Positions 50,631 to 59,659 of a stretch of 64,000 bases of DNA are shown here, one piece after another. Positions within the stretch are counted from its first letter, which is position 1, and each line of letters starts with the position of its first letter. The position numbers and the translations under genes were made by a program. The notes below the pieces were generated by a model, which saw only the letters and a program-made list of their open reading frames with translations, was not told the origin of the DNA and did no database searches. The stretch is from Niabella aurantiaca DSM 17617 (GTDB taxonomy: Bacteria > Bacteroidota > Bacteroidia > Chitinophagales > Chitinophagaceae). The stretch is from assembly GCF_000374125.1 (NCBI RefSeq), contig NZ_KB893637.1:248001-312000 (forward strand), in the 5' to 3' direction.

Positions 50631-52097
50631 ATGATGATAAAGAATAAATTTTTCCTATCGGCTGCAGTAGTTTTTGTTTTGATCACCGGATGTAAAAAAG
50701 GCATAGAAACAGATCCGGTAAGCATCATCACTTCGGCAACATTTTTTAAAACGCAGGATGACGTGGCGGGTGCCCTGCGGGGGATGTATTTCCAGCTGCG
50801 GATCCCGGCCTCCAGCGATCTGTATTTTATGAGTGAAGGGCGGAGCGATATATTGAGGGGGGCGGCTGCGGGAACCCTGGGTTTTGACCGGTATTACAAC
50901 AATACCCTTAATGTAACCAACCCCGGGCCCAACTGGCTGAGCCTGTACACTGTGATCAATACCGCCAACCTGATCCTGAAATATGCTCCGGGCATATCGT
51001 TTACATCAGAGAATGTGAAGAACAATATACTCGCCCAGGCCTATACAATGCGTGCCTTTGTTTATTTTTCGCTGGTCAGAACATGGGGCGGCGTTCCCAT
51101 CCGTACCGAACCGACCGAAAAATATGATCCGGCAACCATCCAGGTGCCCCGTTCCAGCGCGGAGGATGTATTCAAACTGATCAGGCAGGACCTGGACCAG
51201 GCGCTCTCGCTTTATCCGGATAATGCGATTGACGGTACCCGGTCTTACTGGAACAAACCGGCCGCAAACGCGTTGAAAGGCGAAGTGTTCCTTTGGACCG
51301 GCAAATTGATGAATGGCGGTGAAGCCGATTTTACAACGGCGCTGGCGGCGCTCAATGATGCAAAAGGGGCAGATGTGCAGCTGCTGCCGGACTATGCGGA
51401 TATTTTCAGCTATACCAATAAGAACAACAAGGAGATCCTGATGTCGGTACGGTTTCAATTGCTGGACCAGGCGCCGAATAATTACTATACCAATATGTAC
51501 ATCATCAACTTCGGCGGATTGCCCCCGGCCGTACAGGCAGTGGTAGGCGTGCAGGGAGGGAACGGCAGTGTGATGCAGATCCGGGATGAGATAAGGAGTC
51601 AGTTTACCGATGATGACCAGCGCCGGGATGCAACATTTTATGAGGTATATGATAAGGATAATAAATATTATGCAGCCATAACCACGAAGGGGAACGGGGT
51701 TGTGGATGGCGGTGCCAGGAGCTTTTATACCGATGTTATTTTATACCGCCTGGCGGATGTGCTGTTGCTGATCGCGGAGGCAAAGAATGCGCTGGGGCAG
51801 GATCCATCACCGGAAATAAACAGTGTGCGGCAGCGGGCATATGGTACGAACTATCCTTTGCATATATTTGTCAATGGCTCAAAAGAAAGTAACGACGCTG
51901 CCATCCTTAAAGAGCGGTTGCTGGAGCTTTGTACCGAGGGCAAACGCTGGTGGGATCTGGTACGCTTCGACCAGGCATTCAACATGGTGCCCACGCTGAA
52001 GGGGAAGGAAGCGGACCACTATCTCCTGTTGTTCCCTATTGGACAAACCATCCGGAGCCTGGAACCACTGGTGACTGAAAACCCCGGATGGGAATAG
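50631..52097 (+). CDS. SusD/RagB-type glycan-binding lipoprotein
   Basis: 488 residues with a lipoprotein leader (lipobox LITGC). The protein has the family's N-terminal helical TPR-like region (for example AQAYTMRAFVYFSLVRTWGGVP), the SYWNKPAANALKGEVFLWTG region and the end with AILKERLLELCTEGKRWWDLVRF and the closing helix. It caps the SusC channel and binds the glycan at the cell surface. Start may be 50631 or 50634. Length and order relative to SusC are standard. Confidence 0.96.
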   Translation: MMIKNKFFLSAAVVFVLITGCKKGIETDPVSIITSATFFKTQDDVAGALRGMYFQLRIPASSDLYFMSEGRSDILRGAAAGTLGFDRYYNNTLNVTNPGPNWLSLYTVINTANLILKYAPGISFTSENVKNNILAQAYTMRAFVYFSLVRTWGGVPIRTEPTEKYDPATIQVPRSSAEDVFKLIRQDLDQALSLYPDNAIDGTRSYWNKPAANALKGEVFLWTGKLMNGGEADFTTALAALNDAKGADVQLLPDYADIFSYTNKNNKEILMSVRFQLLDQAPNNYYTNMYIINFGGLPPAVQAVVGVQGGNGSVMQIRDEIRSQFTDDDQRRDATFYEVYDKDNKYYAAITTKGNGVVDGGARSFYTDVILYRLADVLLLIAEAKNALGQDPSPEINSVRQRAYGTNYPLHIFVNGSKESNDAAILKERLLELCTEGKRWWDLVRFDQAFNMVPTLKGKEADHYLLLFPIGQTIRSLEPLVTENPGWE

Positions 52098-52394
52098 CTA
52101 AGTTTTCTTCGCGGGGCCTTTTAAAGCTAGTGGCGAAATGTGCATTACAAAATACGGTGGTGCCGGAAGTTATGCAGGACGCCGTGCCTCATATGCCACT
52201 AATAGGTAGGTTCGCGGCAGTTCCGGTGCCATGGCATGTTTCCACCATAGCCGTCCATTTAAGTTAAAAGTGAAGCTGCTGCCGGACCGATTGTTGATCT
52301 CGATAGCATTGCACGGAGCGGGCTCCGGAGCGGCCTTTTTTTGACTAACCGGTATCTTGCTTTACATTTGCAGTACCCTCTAAAGATACTGCAC
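52098..52394. other. Intergenic region after SusCD
   Basis: No gene is seen in this 297-bp region. A short GC-rich hairpin (GGAG/CTCC, 52315-52326) followed after 7 nt by T-rich text to 52341 could end the SusCD message. A good promoter for the small gene lies at its end. The rest shows nothing recognisable. Confidence 0.4.
52339..52370 (+). promoter_or_regulatory. Bacteroidota-type promoter for the small gene at 52395
   Basis: A TTTG box at 52339-52342 and TACATTTG at 52363-52370 (matching TAnnTTTG exactly) are separated by 20 bp, the typical spacing for Bacteroidota -33 and -7 boxes. The ATG at 52395 is 24 bp downstream, consistent with a short leader. This is the best-formed promoter I see in the window. 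Confidence 0.6.
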
Positions 52395-52640
52395 ATGAAA
52401 ATCAGATTTCTGAACCGGAACACGGTTCTTATGAACGCGCGTACAAATGCCGATATTGTGAAGTGGATGATGAAACATGACTATGATTCCACTTATTTGC
52501 AAAACATGAACCTGTTTATGAAAAGCTATTCGGAACGGAAGGCCCTGTACGAGAATAAAAGCATCCGCTTCGACTCTGTAGACCTTTTTGTAGCAGACCT
52601 TGTTTCCAACAGCATTATAGAACTGGTAGACAACGGGTAA
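52395..52640 (+). CDS. Small protein of unknown function
   Basis: 81 residues from the ATG at 52395 (MKIRFLNRNT), preceded by a well-formed promoter; the frame continues to a TTG at 52341, which is less likely. It is charged, mostly helical, and ends in EEL-like text (NSIIELVDNG). There is no signal peptide and no motif I recognise. It sits between the SusCD operon and the symporter and does not overlap either. Confidence 0.55.
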   Translation: MKIRFLNRNTVLMNARTNADIVKWMMKHDYDSTYLQNMNLFMKSYSERKALYENKSIRFDSVDLFVADLVSNSIIELVDNG

Positions 52641-52799
52641 ATCTCCGTCCGGCCCATTCTGCTGCCTGCCGTTGCGCGGGCCGCCATGTTGGGTAGGATC
52701 GTATAAAAAATGGGCAAATATTTAAATTGCCGGATGCGCTTACAGTGATATTTTTACATTCTGAACGAAGAAGCTTCCAATGATCGCTAAATTGTACAG

Positions 52800-54356
52800 A
52801 TGAAGAAATTGCCTTTTATTGATTTAAGTGTGATCCTGCTTTACCTGGTTGCCATGGTGCTGGTGGGATATTTATTCTCGAAAAAGAATAAGAATGCGAA
52901 CCAGTTCACGACCGCTTCCGGCCGTATCCCGGGGTGGGCGGTCGGACTTTCCATTTATGCCACGTTTTTGAGCAGCAATACATTTTTGGGGGTGCCGGGA
53001 AAAGCGTTTGGCAGCAACTGGAATGCTTTTGCCTTCAGCCTTTCGATGCCCCTGGCTGCATGGGTAGGCGCAAAATATTTCGTTCCGTTTTACAGGAGTG
53101 TGGGGGAAGTATCGGCTTATACCAATCTGGAAAAGCGGTTTGGCCCCTGGGCACGTACCTATGCCGTAATTTGTTTTTTGCTGACGCAGATCGCCCGCAT
53201 GGGGTCCATATTTTTTGGTTTGTCGCTCACCCTGCAGGCCCTTACCGGGTTCAATATGCAAACGATCATGTTGATCACCGGAGCCTGTATCATCCTGTAC
53301 ACCGTAATGGGAGGTATTGAAGCGGTGATCTGGACAGAGGTGGTACAGGGTATCCTGAAAACCCTTGGGGCCATACTGATCCTGTATCTGATTATTTCCA
53401 ATGTAGACGGCGGAGCAGCTGCCATCATGGATATCGGAAAGGCGGATCATAAATTCAGCCTGGGTAGTCTGGACCTTGATTTTACCAGCTCTGGCTTTTT
53501 GGTGGTGCTGTTATATGGATTCTTTATCAATCTGAACAATTTTGGAATGGACCAGAACTATGTGCAGCGCTACCATACAGCAGCCTCAAAGAAAGAGGCA
53601 GCGCGGTCGGTATGGCTTTGTGTATGGATCTATATTCCGGCATCGCTGCTCTTTTTTATCATTGGTACCTGCTTATATGCATATTACCAGCTGAACCCGG
53701 AACTGCTGGATCCGGTGAAATTGCAGGTGGCGGCAGAGCGGCTGGGGCAGGGTGCGTCGCCGGCGCAGATCACCGCTATGGCTGCCCAGCTGCTGCCCGG
53801 TGATTATGGAGATAAGGTAATGCCGCATTTTATGGTGACCATGATCCCCACGGGGCTTGTGGGGCTGATCATTTCGGCAATCTTATCGGCCGGCATGAGC
53901 ACGATCAGCTCGGGCATGAACGCCTCAGCCACCGTCTTTGCAGAAGATATTTACAAACGTTACATCCGGAAGGACGTGAGCGATAAACAGGGATTGAGGC
54001 TGCTGCACATTGCCACCGTGATATTCGGGCTCCTGGGCATGGTTGCCGGGGTGCTGATGATCGGAATAACGAGCGTGCTGGACATCTGGTGGCAGCTTTC
54101 GGGCATTTTTGCAGGGGGCATGCTGGGTCTGTTCCTTTTAGGCATCATCAGTAAACGAACGGGCAATACGGCGGCGCTCCTCGCGACCATTACCGGCATC
54201 ATCGTGATCCTTTGGATGACCTTCTCTGCCTGGATACCGGAGGAATATCATTATCTGCGAAGCGGGCTGCACGCAAATATGATCATAGTAGTGGGCACGC
54301 TGGTCATCTTCCTGGCAGGTCTGTTGTTTACGAAATTCCAAAAGAAAGGGATCTGA
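52800..54356 (+). CDS. Sodium:solute symporter (SSS family)
   Basis: 518 residues with about 13 transmembrane segments, no leader. The LeuT-like fold is indicated by GRIPGWAVGLSIYATFLSSNTFLGVPG near the N-terminus, the conserved TM1/TM2 region of the family. Typical cargo includes sugars, sialic acids and carboxylates. In this setting, with sialidase-fold proteins and a NanA-type lyase at 44901, it could import the released acid sugar into the cytoplasm. Cargo is not visible in the sequence. The next gene piece starts 8 bp later. Confidence 0.9.
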   Translation: MKKLPFIDLSVILLYLVAMVLVGYLFSKKNKNANQFTTASGRIPGWAVGLSIYATFLSSNTFLGVPGKAFGSNWNAFAFSLSMPLAAWVGAKYFVPFYRSVGEVSAYTNLEKRFGPWARTYAVICFLLTQIARMGSIFFGLSLTLQALTGFNMQTIMLITGACIILYTVMGGIEAVIWTEVVQGILKTLGAILILYLIISNVDGGAAAIMDIGKADHKFSLGSLDLDFTSSGFLVVLLYGFFINLNNFGMDQNYVQRYHTAASKKEAARSVWLCVWIYIPASLLFFIIGTCLYAYYQLNPELLDPVKLQVAAERLGQGASPAQITAMAAQLLPGDYGDKVMPHFMVTMIPTGLVGLIISAILSAGMSTISSGMNASATVFAEDIYKRYIRKDVSDKQGLRLLHIATVIFGLLGMVAGVLMIGITSVLDIWWQLSGIFAGGMLGLFLLGIISKRTGNTAALLATITGIIVILWMTFSAWIPEEYHYLRSGLHANMIIVVGTLVIFLAGLLFTKFQKKGI

Positions 54357-54363
54357 ACCTGAT

Positions 54364-54537
54364 ATGACGGGAACAGTTATTGGGATATTGCTTTTCAGCG
54401 CAGCGGTACTCACCGGCAGCAGCAATGTCCGGGCACAGGAGTGGGGAACTGTTCCGGGAACAGTGGTTACTCACAGTAGCGGAAAAGTGGAGATGATTAC
54501 CTGGCCCGTGAATAATCGGGGGCCACGACATCGTTGA
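54364..54537 (+). pseudogene. Truncated N-terminus of another sialidase-fold gene
   Basis: Only 57 codons remain: a leader (ending NVRAQ) followed by EWGTVPGTVVTHSSGK, a typical opening of Bacteroidota sialidase-like proteins, which should continue with a VLPDG strand. A few residues later the reading turns to unrelated text and stops at 54535-54537. It lies 8 bp after the symporter gene, so a sialidase-fold gene was probably co-transcribed with the symporter before it was cut. The other side of the break meets the decayed Rpn-type fragment. Confidence 0.7.
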
Positions 54538-54580
54538 TCGTTACCCGGAAATACCGGCATGTTTTTGAGGATGGTTCAGG

Positions 54581-54900
54581 TTACTTTTTTTTAAGCGCGT
54601 TGCGTACCGCGTGTACAAAATCCTGGAAAACACCGGCAAAAGTTGGCAATCTCAATAGCGGTGAATTGGTTTACGCCAGTAAGTTACCGACAACTTTCGT
54701 TTTGCCTTCGGCTTTTCCCTGTATTTTACCTTCATATCTTTCTTTTTGAAGGATCTCCTGTGGTTCTCTTTCCACAAATGCAAAAGGATTTCCGCTTTTT
54801 AACAGCGCTGCTCCTGCATCATGATCTTGTAATTGTTAAAAGAATAATGAATCGCTGTTCCCGGGAATTCGGAATGGGATGCCTTTCCACAGGGAATCGT
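54581..54900 (-). pseudogene. Decayed Rpn-type (PD-(D/E)XK nuclease-like) gene fragment
   Basis: On the minus strand, pieces in at least two frames read FNNYKI, then DHDAGAALLKSGNPFAFV, then EGKIQGKAEGKTKVV, NQFTAIEIAN and finally FAGVFQDFVHAVRNALKKK before a stop at 54581. These match the end of Rpn-type recombination-promoting nuclease-like proteins of Bacteroidota, including the EGKxEGK repeat and the closing helix-turn-helix-like element. The nuclease core is missing and frame shifts are present, so the gene is dead. Identification is by eye from family memory. Confidence 0.65.
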
Positions 54901-55068
54901 CAAAGCGCATAGGTTATGTGTTTGGTCAGGTGCACTTTAAAATCAAGACAATAAAATGAATATGGATAAGATCGTATAATGGGATGCAAAGAAATTAAAA
55001 AGGAAATAGGAACGGGGGAAGTATTTTTGAATACGGTGGGGCTGTTAGGATCAATTCTTTGCCAATGA

Positions 55069-56427
55069 ATGATTACTACGATGCTAAAAAGTAAAATAAT
55101 TTTCGCATGCTCAATAATAGGAATGTTTATGACAATGAATAGTTGTGTATCAGAAAAGAAAGGAAGCAGGATCGTGCAGTTAACACATTCCGCGGCGGGG
55201 CACACCTTGCATCACAACGGGGTATTTTCAAAAGATGGACAATGGATCGTATTTGACGGAAGGAATGACGATACAAAGATCGGAGAGACGTCCGTGATCG
55301 GGATCGTAGAGGTCGGTACCCGGGAGGAAAGGGTCATTTACCGGACAGAGAATGCAACGCAATATGGGCCGGGGGTGGGTGCAGCCTCGTTTAGCCCGGT
55401 AACGGACCGGGTGTTGTTCATTCATGGGCCGACCGGTGCAGACAAAGAAAAACCTTACCATATATCCAGGCGGACCGGCGTGGCCATTGACCTGGAACAC
55501 CCGTTTCAGCCGGTATGGATGGACGCGCGGGATGTTACGGCTCCTTACACACCCGGCTCCCTGAGGGGTGGCACGCATGCGCACTGCTGGAGTAATGACG
55601 GAAAGCTGATCAGCTTTACTTACAATGATGCGTTGGTGGAGCCCGACCTTCGAACGGTAGGGGTGATGTTTGATGCGGGGCATCCTGTTTTGGTAGATGC
55701 TGCGGAAGAAAATAACAGCGGTCAGTTCTATGCCACTGTCATTGCTGATACTGTTCCCCTGCCGCGGCCGGGTTCTGATGAGATCAGTAAGGCGTTTGAT
55801 GAATGCTGGGTGGGAAGAGCGGGCTATACAAACGCTGCAGGCCAGCAGATCCCTTATGCCGTTGCTTTTCAGGGAAATACCCGGAATGAGAGAGGCGAGC
55901 CCGTTACCGAGATTTTTATTGCGGCGATCGACCCTGCTGCGATGCGGGACGATACGGCAGCAGTCGGGCCTGCAGGAACGCGGCCGCAGGTTCCAAAAGG
56001 AGTGCGGGTACAAAGGATCAGCAGAACCGAAAAAGGCCTTTCTCATGTAAGGCATTGGCTCCGCTCTTCTCCGGATGGCCGGTTTATTTATGCGCTGGCC
56101 CCGGATGAAAAAGGCATCGGGCAAATTGTAAGCTGTGCGGTCGGCAGTGGCCGGATCAGCTATCTGACACACAACCCGACTCCGGTTGATTATTCCTTTA
56201 ATTTGGACAGGAAGGGAAACAGGATCGCCTATGTGACCAATAATAATGTTTTCATATGGGATCTTGCAGCAAATAAAAACAGCCAGGTGACCTTCAACGA
56301 ACCCGGCGCTCCTGAAATTGTGGGTGCACCGTTGTTTTCCCCCGGTGGCCGCCTGTTGGTCTTTAACCAGTATCAGCCACAGCATGGGCAATTGTTCCTG
56401 CAGATCATGGCGGTGGTCTTGCAATAA
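55069..56427 (+). CDS. DUF3748-family lipoprotein (TolB-like propeller)
   Basis: About 452 residues; an ATG at 55081 is an alternative start. The leader ends in a lipobox (MTMNSC). The protein resembles DUF3748 proteins such as E. coli YidR, with HTLHHNGVFSKDGQWIVFDGR, YGPGVGAASFSP, RGGTHAHCWSNDGKLISFT and late GRLLVFNQYQP, which form a beta-propeller of the TolB/WD40-like type. The biochemical role of this family is not established. It lies after two gene scars and before the AraC regulator, and may be a separate transcription unit with a TATTTTTG -7-type box at 55022-55029. Confidence 0.8.
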   Translation: MITTMLKSKIIFACSIIGMFMTMNSCVSEKKGSRIVQLTHSAAGHTLHHNGVFSKDGQWIVFDGRNDDTKIGETSVIGIVEVGTREERVIYRTENATQYGPGVGAASFSPVTDRVLFIHGPTGADKEKPYHISRRTGVAIDLEHPFQPVWMDARDVTAPYTPGSLRGGTHAHCWSNDGKLISFTYNDALVEPDLRTVGVMFDAGHPVLVDAAEENNSGQFYATVIADTVPLPRPGSDEISKAFDECWVGRAGYTNAAGQQIPYAVAFQGNTRNERGEPVTEIFIAAIDPAAMRDDTAAVGPAGTRPQVPKGVRVQRISRTEKGLSHVRHWLRSSPDGRFIYALAPDEKGIGQIVSCAVGSGRISYLTHNPTPVDYSFNLDRKGNRIAYVTNNNVFIWDLAANKNSQVTFNEPGAPEIVGAPLFSPGGRLLVFNQYQPQHGQLFLQIMAVVLQ

Positions 56428-56767
56428 CGGCACTGTGTTCCGTGCCAATTATAAATACCGGATAAAAGAGTCCTTGTTGCGCGTGGGAGACACCGTAAAG
56501 TGTGCGGGGAAAAAGGTTGTAAAGTTAGGACGAAGCGGGAAAGGATTTTCCCGGAAATTGCCGGTTTGTTGTACGATCTTATCCATCTGGAGGGGGAATC
56601 AGCCCCTGGAAAAACCTTGATTTTTTGTGACCGGAAAGTTCGTTTTTCAAGAAAAATAGACATAAATTCGTATGGATGCATGTGATGCTACGTGGCCGCC
56701 TGGCCGGATAATTTTGTATAAACGTCATCGTATGGGTTGCTTGTTTTAATTCTTAACGTTGCAGTAT
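56428..56767. other. Intergenic region before the AraC gene
   Basis: No gene is seen in 340 bp. A 5-bp hairpin GGCAC/GTGCC follows the DUF3748 stop but has no T-run. A TAATTTTG box at 56709-56716 matches the -7 consensus and lies 51 bp before the AraC start; a weak TGTG stands 24 bp upstream of it. Confidence 0.45.
56709..56716 (+). promoter_or_regulatory. Candidate -7 box for the AraC gene
   Basis: TAATTTTG fits TAnnTTTG and lies 51 bp before the regulator's ATG at 56768. No perfect -33 TTTG at normal spacing is found, so the assignment rests on the -7 match and position. Confidence 0.4.
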
Positions 56768-57649
56768 ATGAAGCTTCACTTTCACAAGGTGCCGGTTCCG
56801 CTACAGGATTCATTTTCGATCCGGCATGATCGTGTACCGAATTTTGGTAAACCCCTTCATTATCATCCCGAACTGGAATTACACTTTACGATAAAGGGAG
56901 AGGGGATCCGTTTGATTGGTGATCATGTAGCCCATTTTAAGGAAGGGGAAGTGATCCTGCTGGGAGAAAACCTGCCCCATGCCTGGCGTGGAAAAGAAAA
57001 TGAGGCAGGGGCGATCATGGATGATTCCTGGGTTGAGGCCATTGTCATACAGTTTTCAGCCGAATGCCTGGGCCGGGATTTTTTTCATTTGCCGGAGGCG
57101 TATCTGCTGCCGCGTATTTTTGAGCTGGCGAAAAAAGGACTGCTTTTTCACGGCGAATCCTCGGAGCTTATCAAGGACCTGATGTACCGGTCGGTAAAAG
57201 CCACGCGTTTTGAGCGGGTCCTCATCCTTTTGCAGATCTTGCAGGTGATCAGCGAGCGGGAAGAATTTACCACCATCGCTTCCGCGCATGCATTTTATAA
57301 ACCCAATGAGCATGAATCGGTGCGGTTGAACAACGTGCTGGTATTTACTCTTGCCAACTTTAAAAGGGAAATCTCCCTGGAAGAGGCTGCGGCGGTCAGC
57401 AACCTGAGTGTGACATCCTTTTGCCGCTACTTTAAAACGGTCACCAATAAGACCTATCTTGATTTTTTGACCGAGGTGCGCATCAGCCATACCTGCCGGA
57501 TGATCATCGAAGACCGGTATCCTATTGCCATGATCTGCTTCGAATGCGGGTTTAATAATGTATCGAATTTTTACCGCCACTTTAAAAAGTTTACAGGCAT
57601 GACGCCTTTTGAGTATAAAAAGCGGTATAATAAGGAAGTGTCTGCATAG
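56768..57649 (+). CDS. AraC-family transcription regulator with cupin sensor domain
   Basis: 293 residues from the ATG at 56768 (a TTG at 56759 is in frame). The N-terminal about 90 residues form a cupin (LHYHPELELHFTIKGEG and a late GEVILLGENLPHAW), the usual sugar-sensing arm. The C-terminal 100 residues hold two helix-turn-helix units (ISLEEAAAVSNLSVTSFCRYFK and MICFECGFNNVSNFYRHFK). It ends 186 bp from the stop of the convergent GH32 gene, and probably controls either that fructan module or the nearby locus. Cytoplasmic. Confidence 0.9.
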   Translation: MKLHFHKVPVPLQDSFSIRHDRVPNFGKPLHYHPELELHFTIKGEGIRLIGDHVAHFKEGEVILLGENLPHAWRGKENEAGAIMDDSWVEAIVIQFSAECLGRDFFHLPEAYLLPRIFELAKKGLLFHGESSELIKDLMYRSVKATRFERVLILLQILQVISEREEFTTIASAHAFYKPNEHESVRLNNVLVFTLANFKREISLEEAAAVSNLSVTSFCRYFKTVTNKTYLDFLTEVRISHTCRMIIEDRYPIAMICFECGFNNVSNFYRHFKKFTGMTPFEYKKRYNKEVSA

Positions 57650-57835
57650 TAATCGCGAACGCAAAGCATCTGCAACGATCGTTGGAGGAATACGGCTGCC
57701 GAATATATGTGTGAATTCCGCTGGATCTTTGCATATTCTTTACAGTTGAATTGAACCGAGGATATGCGAAGAAACGAAGGGGTATAAAGAGGACAGATTG
57801 GTTAGCGAATGGCTGGTACCTTGCATTTTAAATCC

Positions 57836-59524
57836 CTACTCCCATATACTCTTTAGTGCATATACCTTTAGTTCCGAAACCTTAACCGGGCCGCCTTTCA
57901 CTGTTAAGGACAGGGACCGGTTGCTGCTGTCGATATTGATATTGACGGGCATGAATACAAGCCCGTTGTTGGCAAAGATCTCCAGGCCGGTTCTGTCTGC
58001 ATATACCAGTAATGAAAGCCTGCCATTTTGCAGCGGTACGGGCGCCGTTACACCGTCTACAACCAGCTGCTGACGGCCGGTATTGTATATTAGGGGTACG
58101 CCCCGCACGTCCAGCCGGATCTCTTTTGCTTTGCCCGGCGTGAGCTCCAATCGTATTTCCGCCAGCTCGATCCGGATATCCTTTAACGGGTTCGTACCAT
58201 TTTCCCGGATGGTTTTATTTCCGGGGTTGTACATTTTTGTTCTCAGCTGTTCTACTTCTTTTACCGGCATACGGGTCAGCCGGATACCCTCGGGTGTGCC
58301 TACCAGTTTGTGCTCCATTGGCAAACTCATCGATTGATTGAAGGGTGTTTTCCCCTTGGCAGTGTTGGTGCGCCACCATCCCATTTCTATCCGGCGGCCG
58401 GTGGGCTCATTGCTGAAGGTCTGCGGTGCATAAAAGTCGCGTCCGTATTGGTTTTGCAATTTGCCTGCTTCCTCTGTGAAACGCGTCCCGTCGAAGCTTC
58501 CGATGGCATACTGTGTGTTAGCGCCGGTCAGCACCCATTTTTTTACTCCGTTCACGCCCTGCACGGGGAGTTCATAGAACTCGGGACACTCAAAAAGATA
58601 TCGGTCGTTGCCGGTGCCGCCATAGGTGATGCTGGCCGGCGTCCAGTTCTTCAGGTCGGGGGAGGTAAGGAACTGTATGCTGTGCTGCTCGTTATTGCCA
58701 CGCTCTACCCATAATACCATTACCCATTTTTTTGAAGGTGCATACCAGATTACTTTTGGATCGCGGTTATCTTTGTTGATGCGCGGTACCACGGCCTTAC
58801 CGTAGTTATGAAACCGGCGGCCATCCGTGCTCCAGCTCATATACTGGCCCCAGCCCCGTGCTCCTGTATGAAACAGTACCATTGCGGGTTTCCCGTTTTC
58901 TCCCAATCCGCTGGTATTGGTGTTATCCACTACGGCACCGCCGCTGAAAACGGGCCCGCCCTGGTCCGGATGCAGGGCATCGTCCAGCTCCTTCCAGTGG
59001 ATCAGGTCTTTGCTTACAGCATGGCCCCAGGTCATATTTCCCCAGTTGCGACCGTAAGGGTTGTGCTGAAAGAAGAGGTGATATTCCCCGTTGAAATAAA
59101 CCATCCCGTTGGGGTCATTCGTCCAGCCACGTTTGGGAGAAAAATGGAATTGAGGACGCAGTTTTTCGTGGTATTCATTTGTATTGGTGTCGATGTCACT
59201 CTGCCGTACGGGCTCAAATACCTTTGAAGCCGCTGCTACTTTATCCACCCGGAGTTCAATGGACTTTCCTTTCCATCCATCAATGCGCAGATAAGCATAC
59301 CAGTCCGGCTGTTCTTCTGCCAGTTCCATATCCCAGAACCTTGTGTTGATGCCGTCTACCCAAAGTTCCAGGTTCCGTTTGGGAGCTCCGTTCTTTACAG
59401 GCAAGACAAGGTATTTCTTTTCTGCCGTAAAATATGTGCTGATGCTTTTAGTGAGCGACTGCTCCTGTGCATATACCCGAAGGAAAGCAAAAAGAAAGAT
59501 GCAGATTTTTAGCAAGCGGTTCAT
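57836..59524 (-). CDS. GH32 fructan-hydrolase (levanase/inulinase/invertase family) with extra N-terminal domain
   Basis: 562 residues from the ATG at 59524, chosen because it gives a leader ending VYAQ; the frame runs up to 59572 through non-leader text. Residues about 30-115 form an additional beta domain. The five-bladed GH32 core then starts with WTNDPNG (nucleophile Asp about 137), NRDPKV (stabiliser Asp) and FECPEF (acid/base Glu), followed by a C-terminal beta-sandwich. It cleaves beta-fructosidic bonds in the periplasm or outside. It is 135 bp downstream of the MFS sugar porter, and together with the AraC gene forms a fructan module. Confidence 0.95.
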   Translation of the reverse strand: MNRLLKICIFLFAFLRVYAQEQSLTKSISTYFTAEKKYLVLPVKNGAPKRNLELWVDGINTRFWDMELAEEQPDWYAYLRIDGWKGKSIELRVDKVAAASKVFEPVRQSDIDTNTNEYHEKLRPQFHFSPKRGWTNDPNGMVYFNGEYHLFFQHNPYGRNWGNMTWGHAVSKDLIHWKELDDALHPDQGGPVFSGGAVVDNTNTSGLGENGKPAMVLFHTGARGWGQYMSWSTDGRRFHNYGKAVVPRINKDNRDPKVIWYAPSKKWVMVLWVERGNNEQHSIQFLTSPDLKNWTPASITYGGTGNDRYLFECPEFYELPVQGVNGVKKWVLTGANTQYAIGSFDGTRFTEEAGKLQNQYGRDFYAPQTFSNEPTGRRIEMGWWRTNTAKGKTPFNQSMSLPMEHKLVGTPEGIRLTRMPVKEVEQLRTKMYNPGNKTIRENGTNPLKDIRIELAEIRLELTPGKAKEIRLDVRGVPLIYNTGRQQLVVDGVTAPVPLQNGRLSLLVYADRTGLEIFANNGLVFMPVNINIDSSNRSLSLTVKGGPVKVSELKVYALKSIWE

Positions 59525-59659
59525 GCTGATATCGGTTTTGAGTTTTGCGATCTTTTTTAAGCGGATGTGCATGCATCCCCGCGATCATAAGGAAGCATTC
59601 AAAAAATATTTCCGGCGGGAGGGTAACCGGTCATCCTCCTGCCGGCTGCTCCCCGCTCC

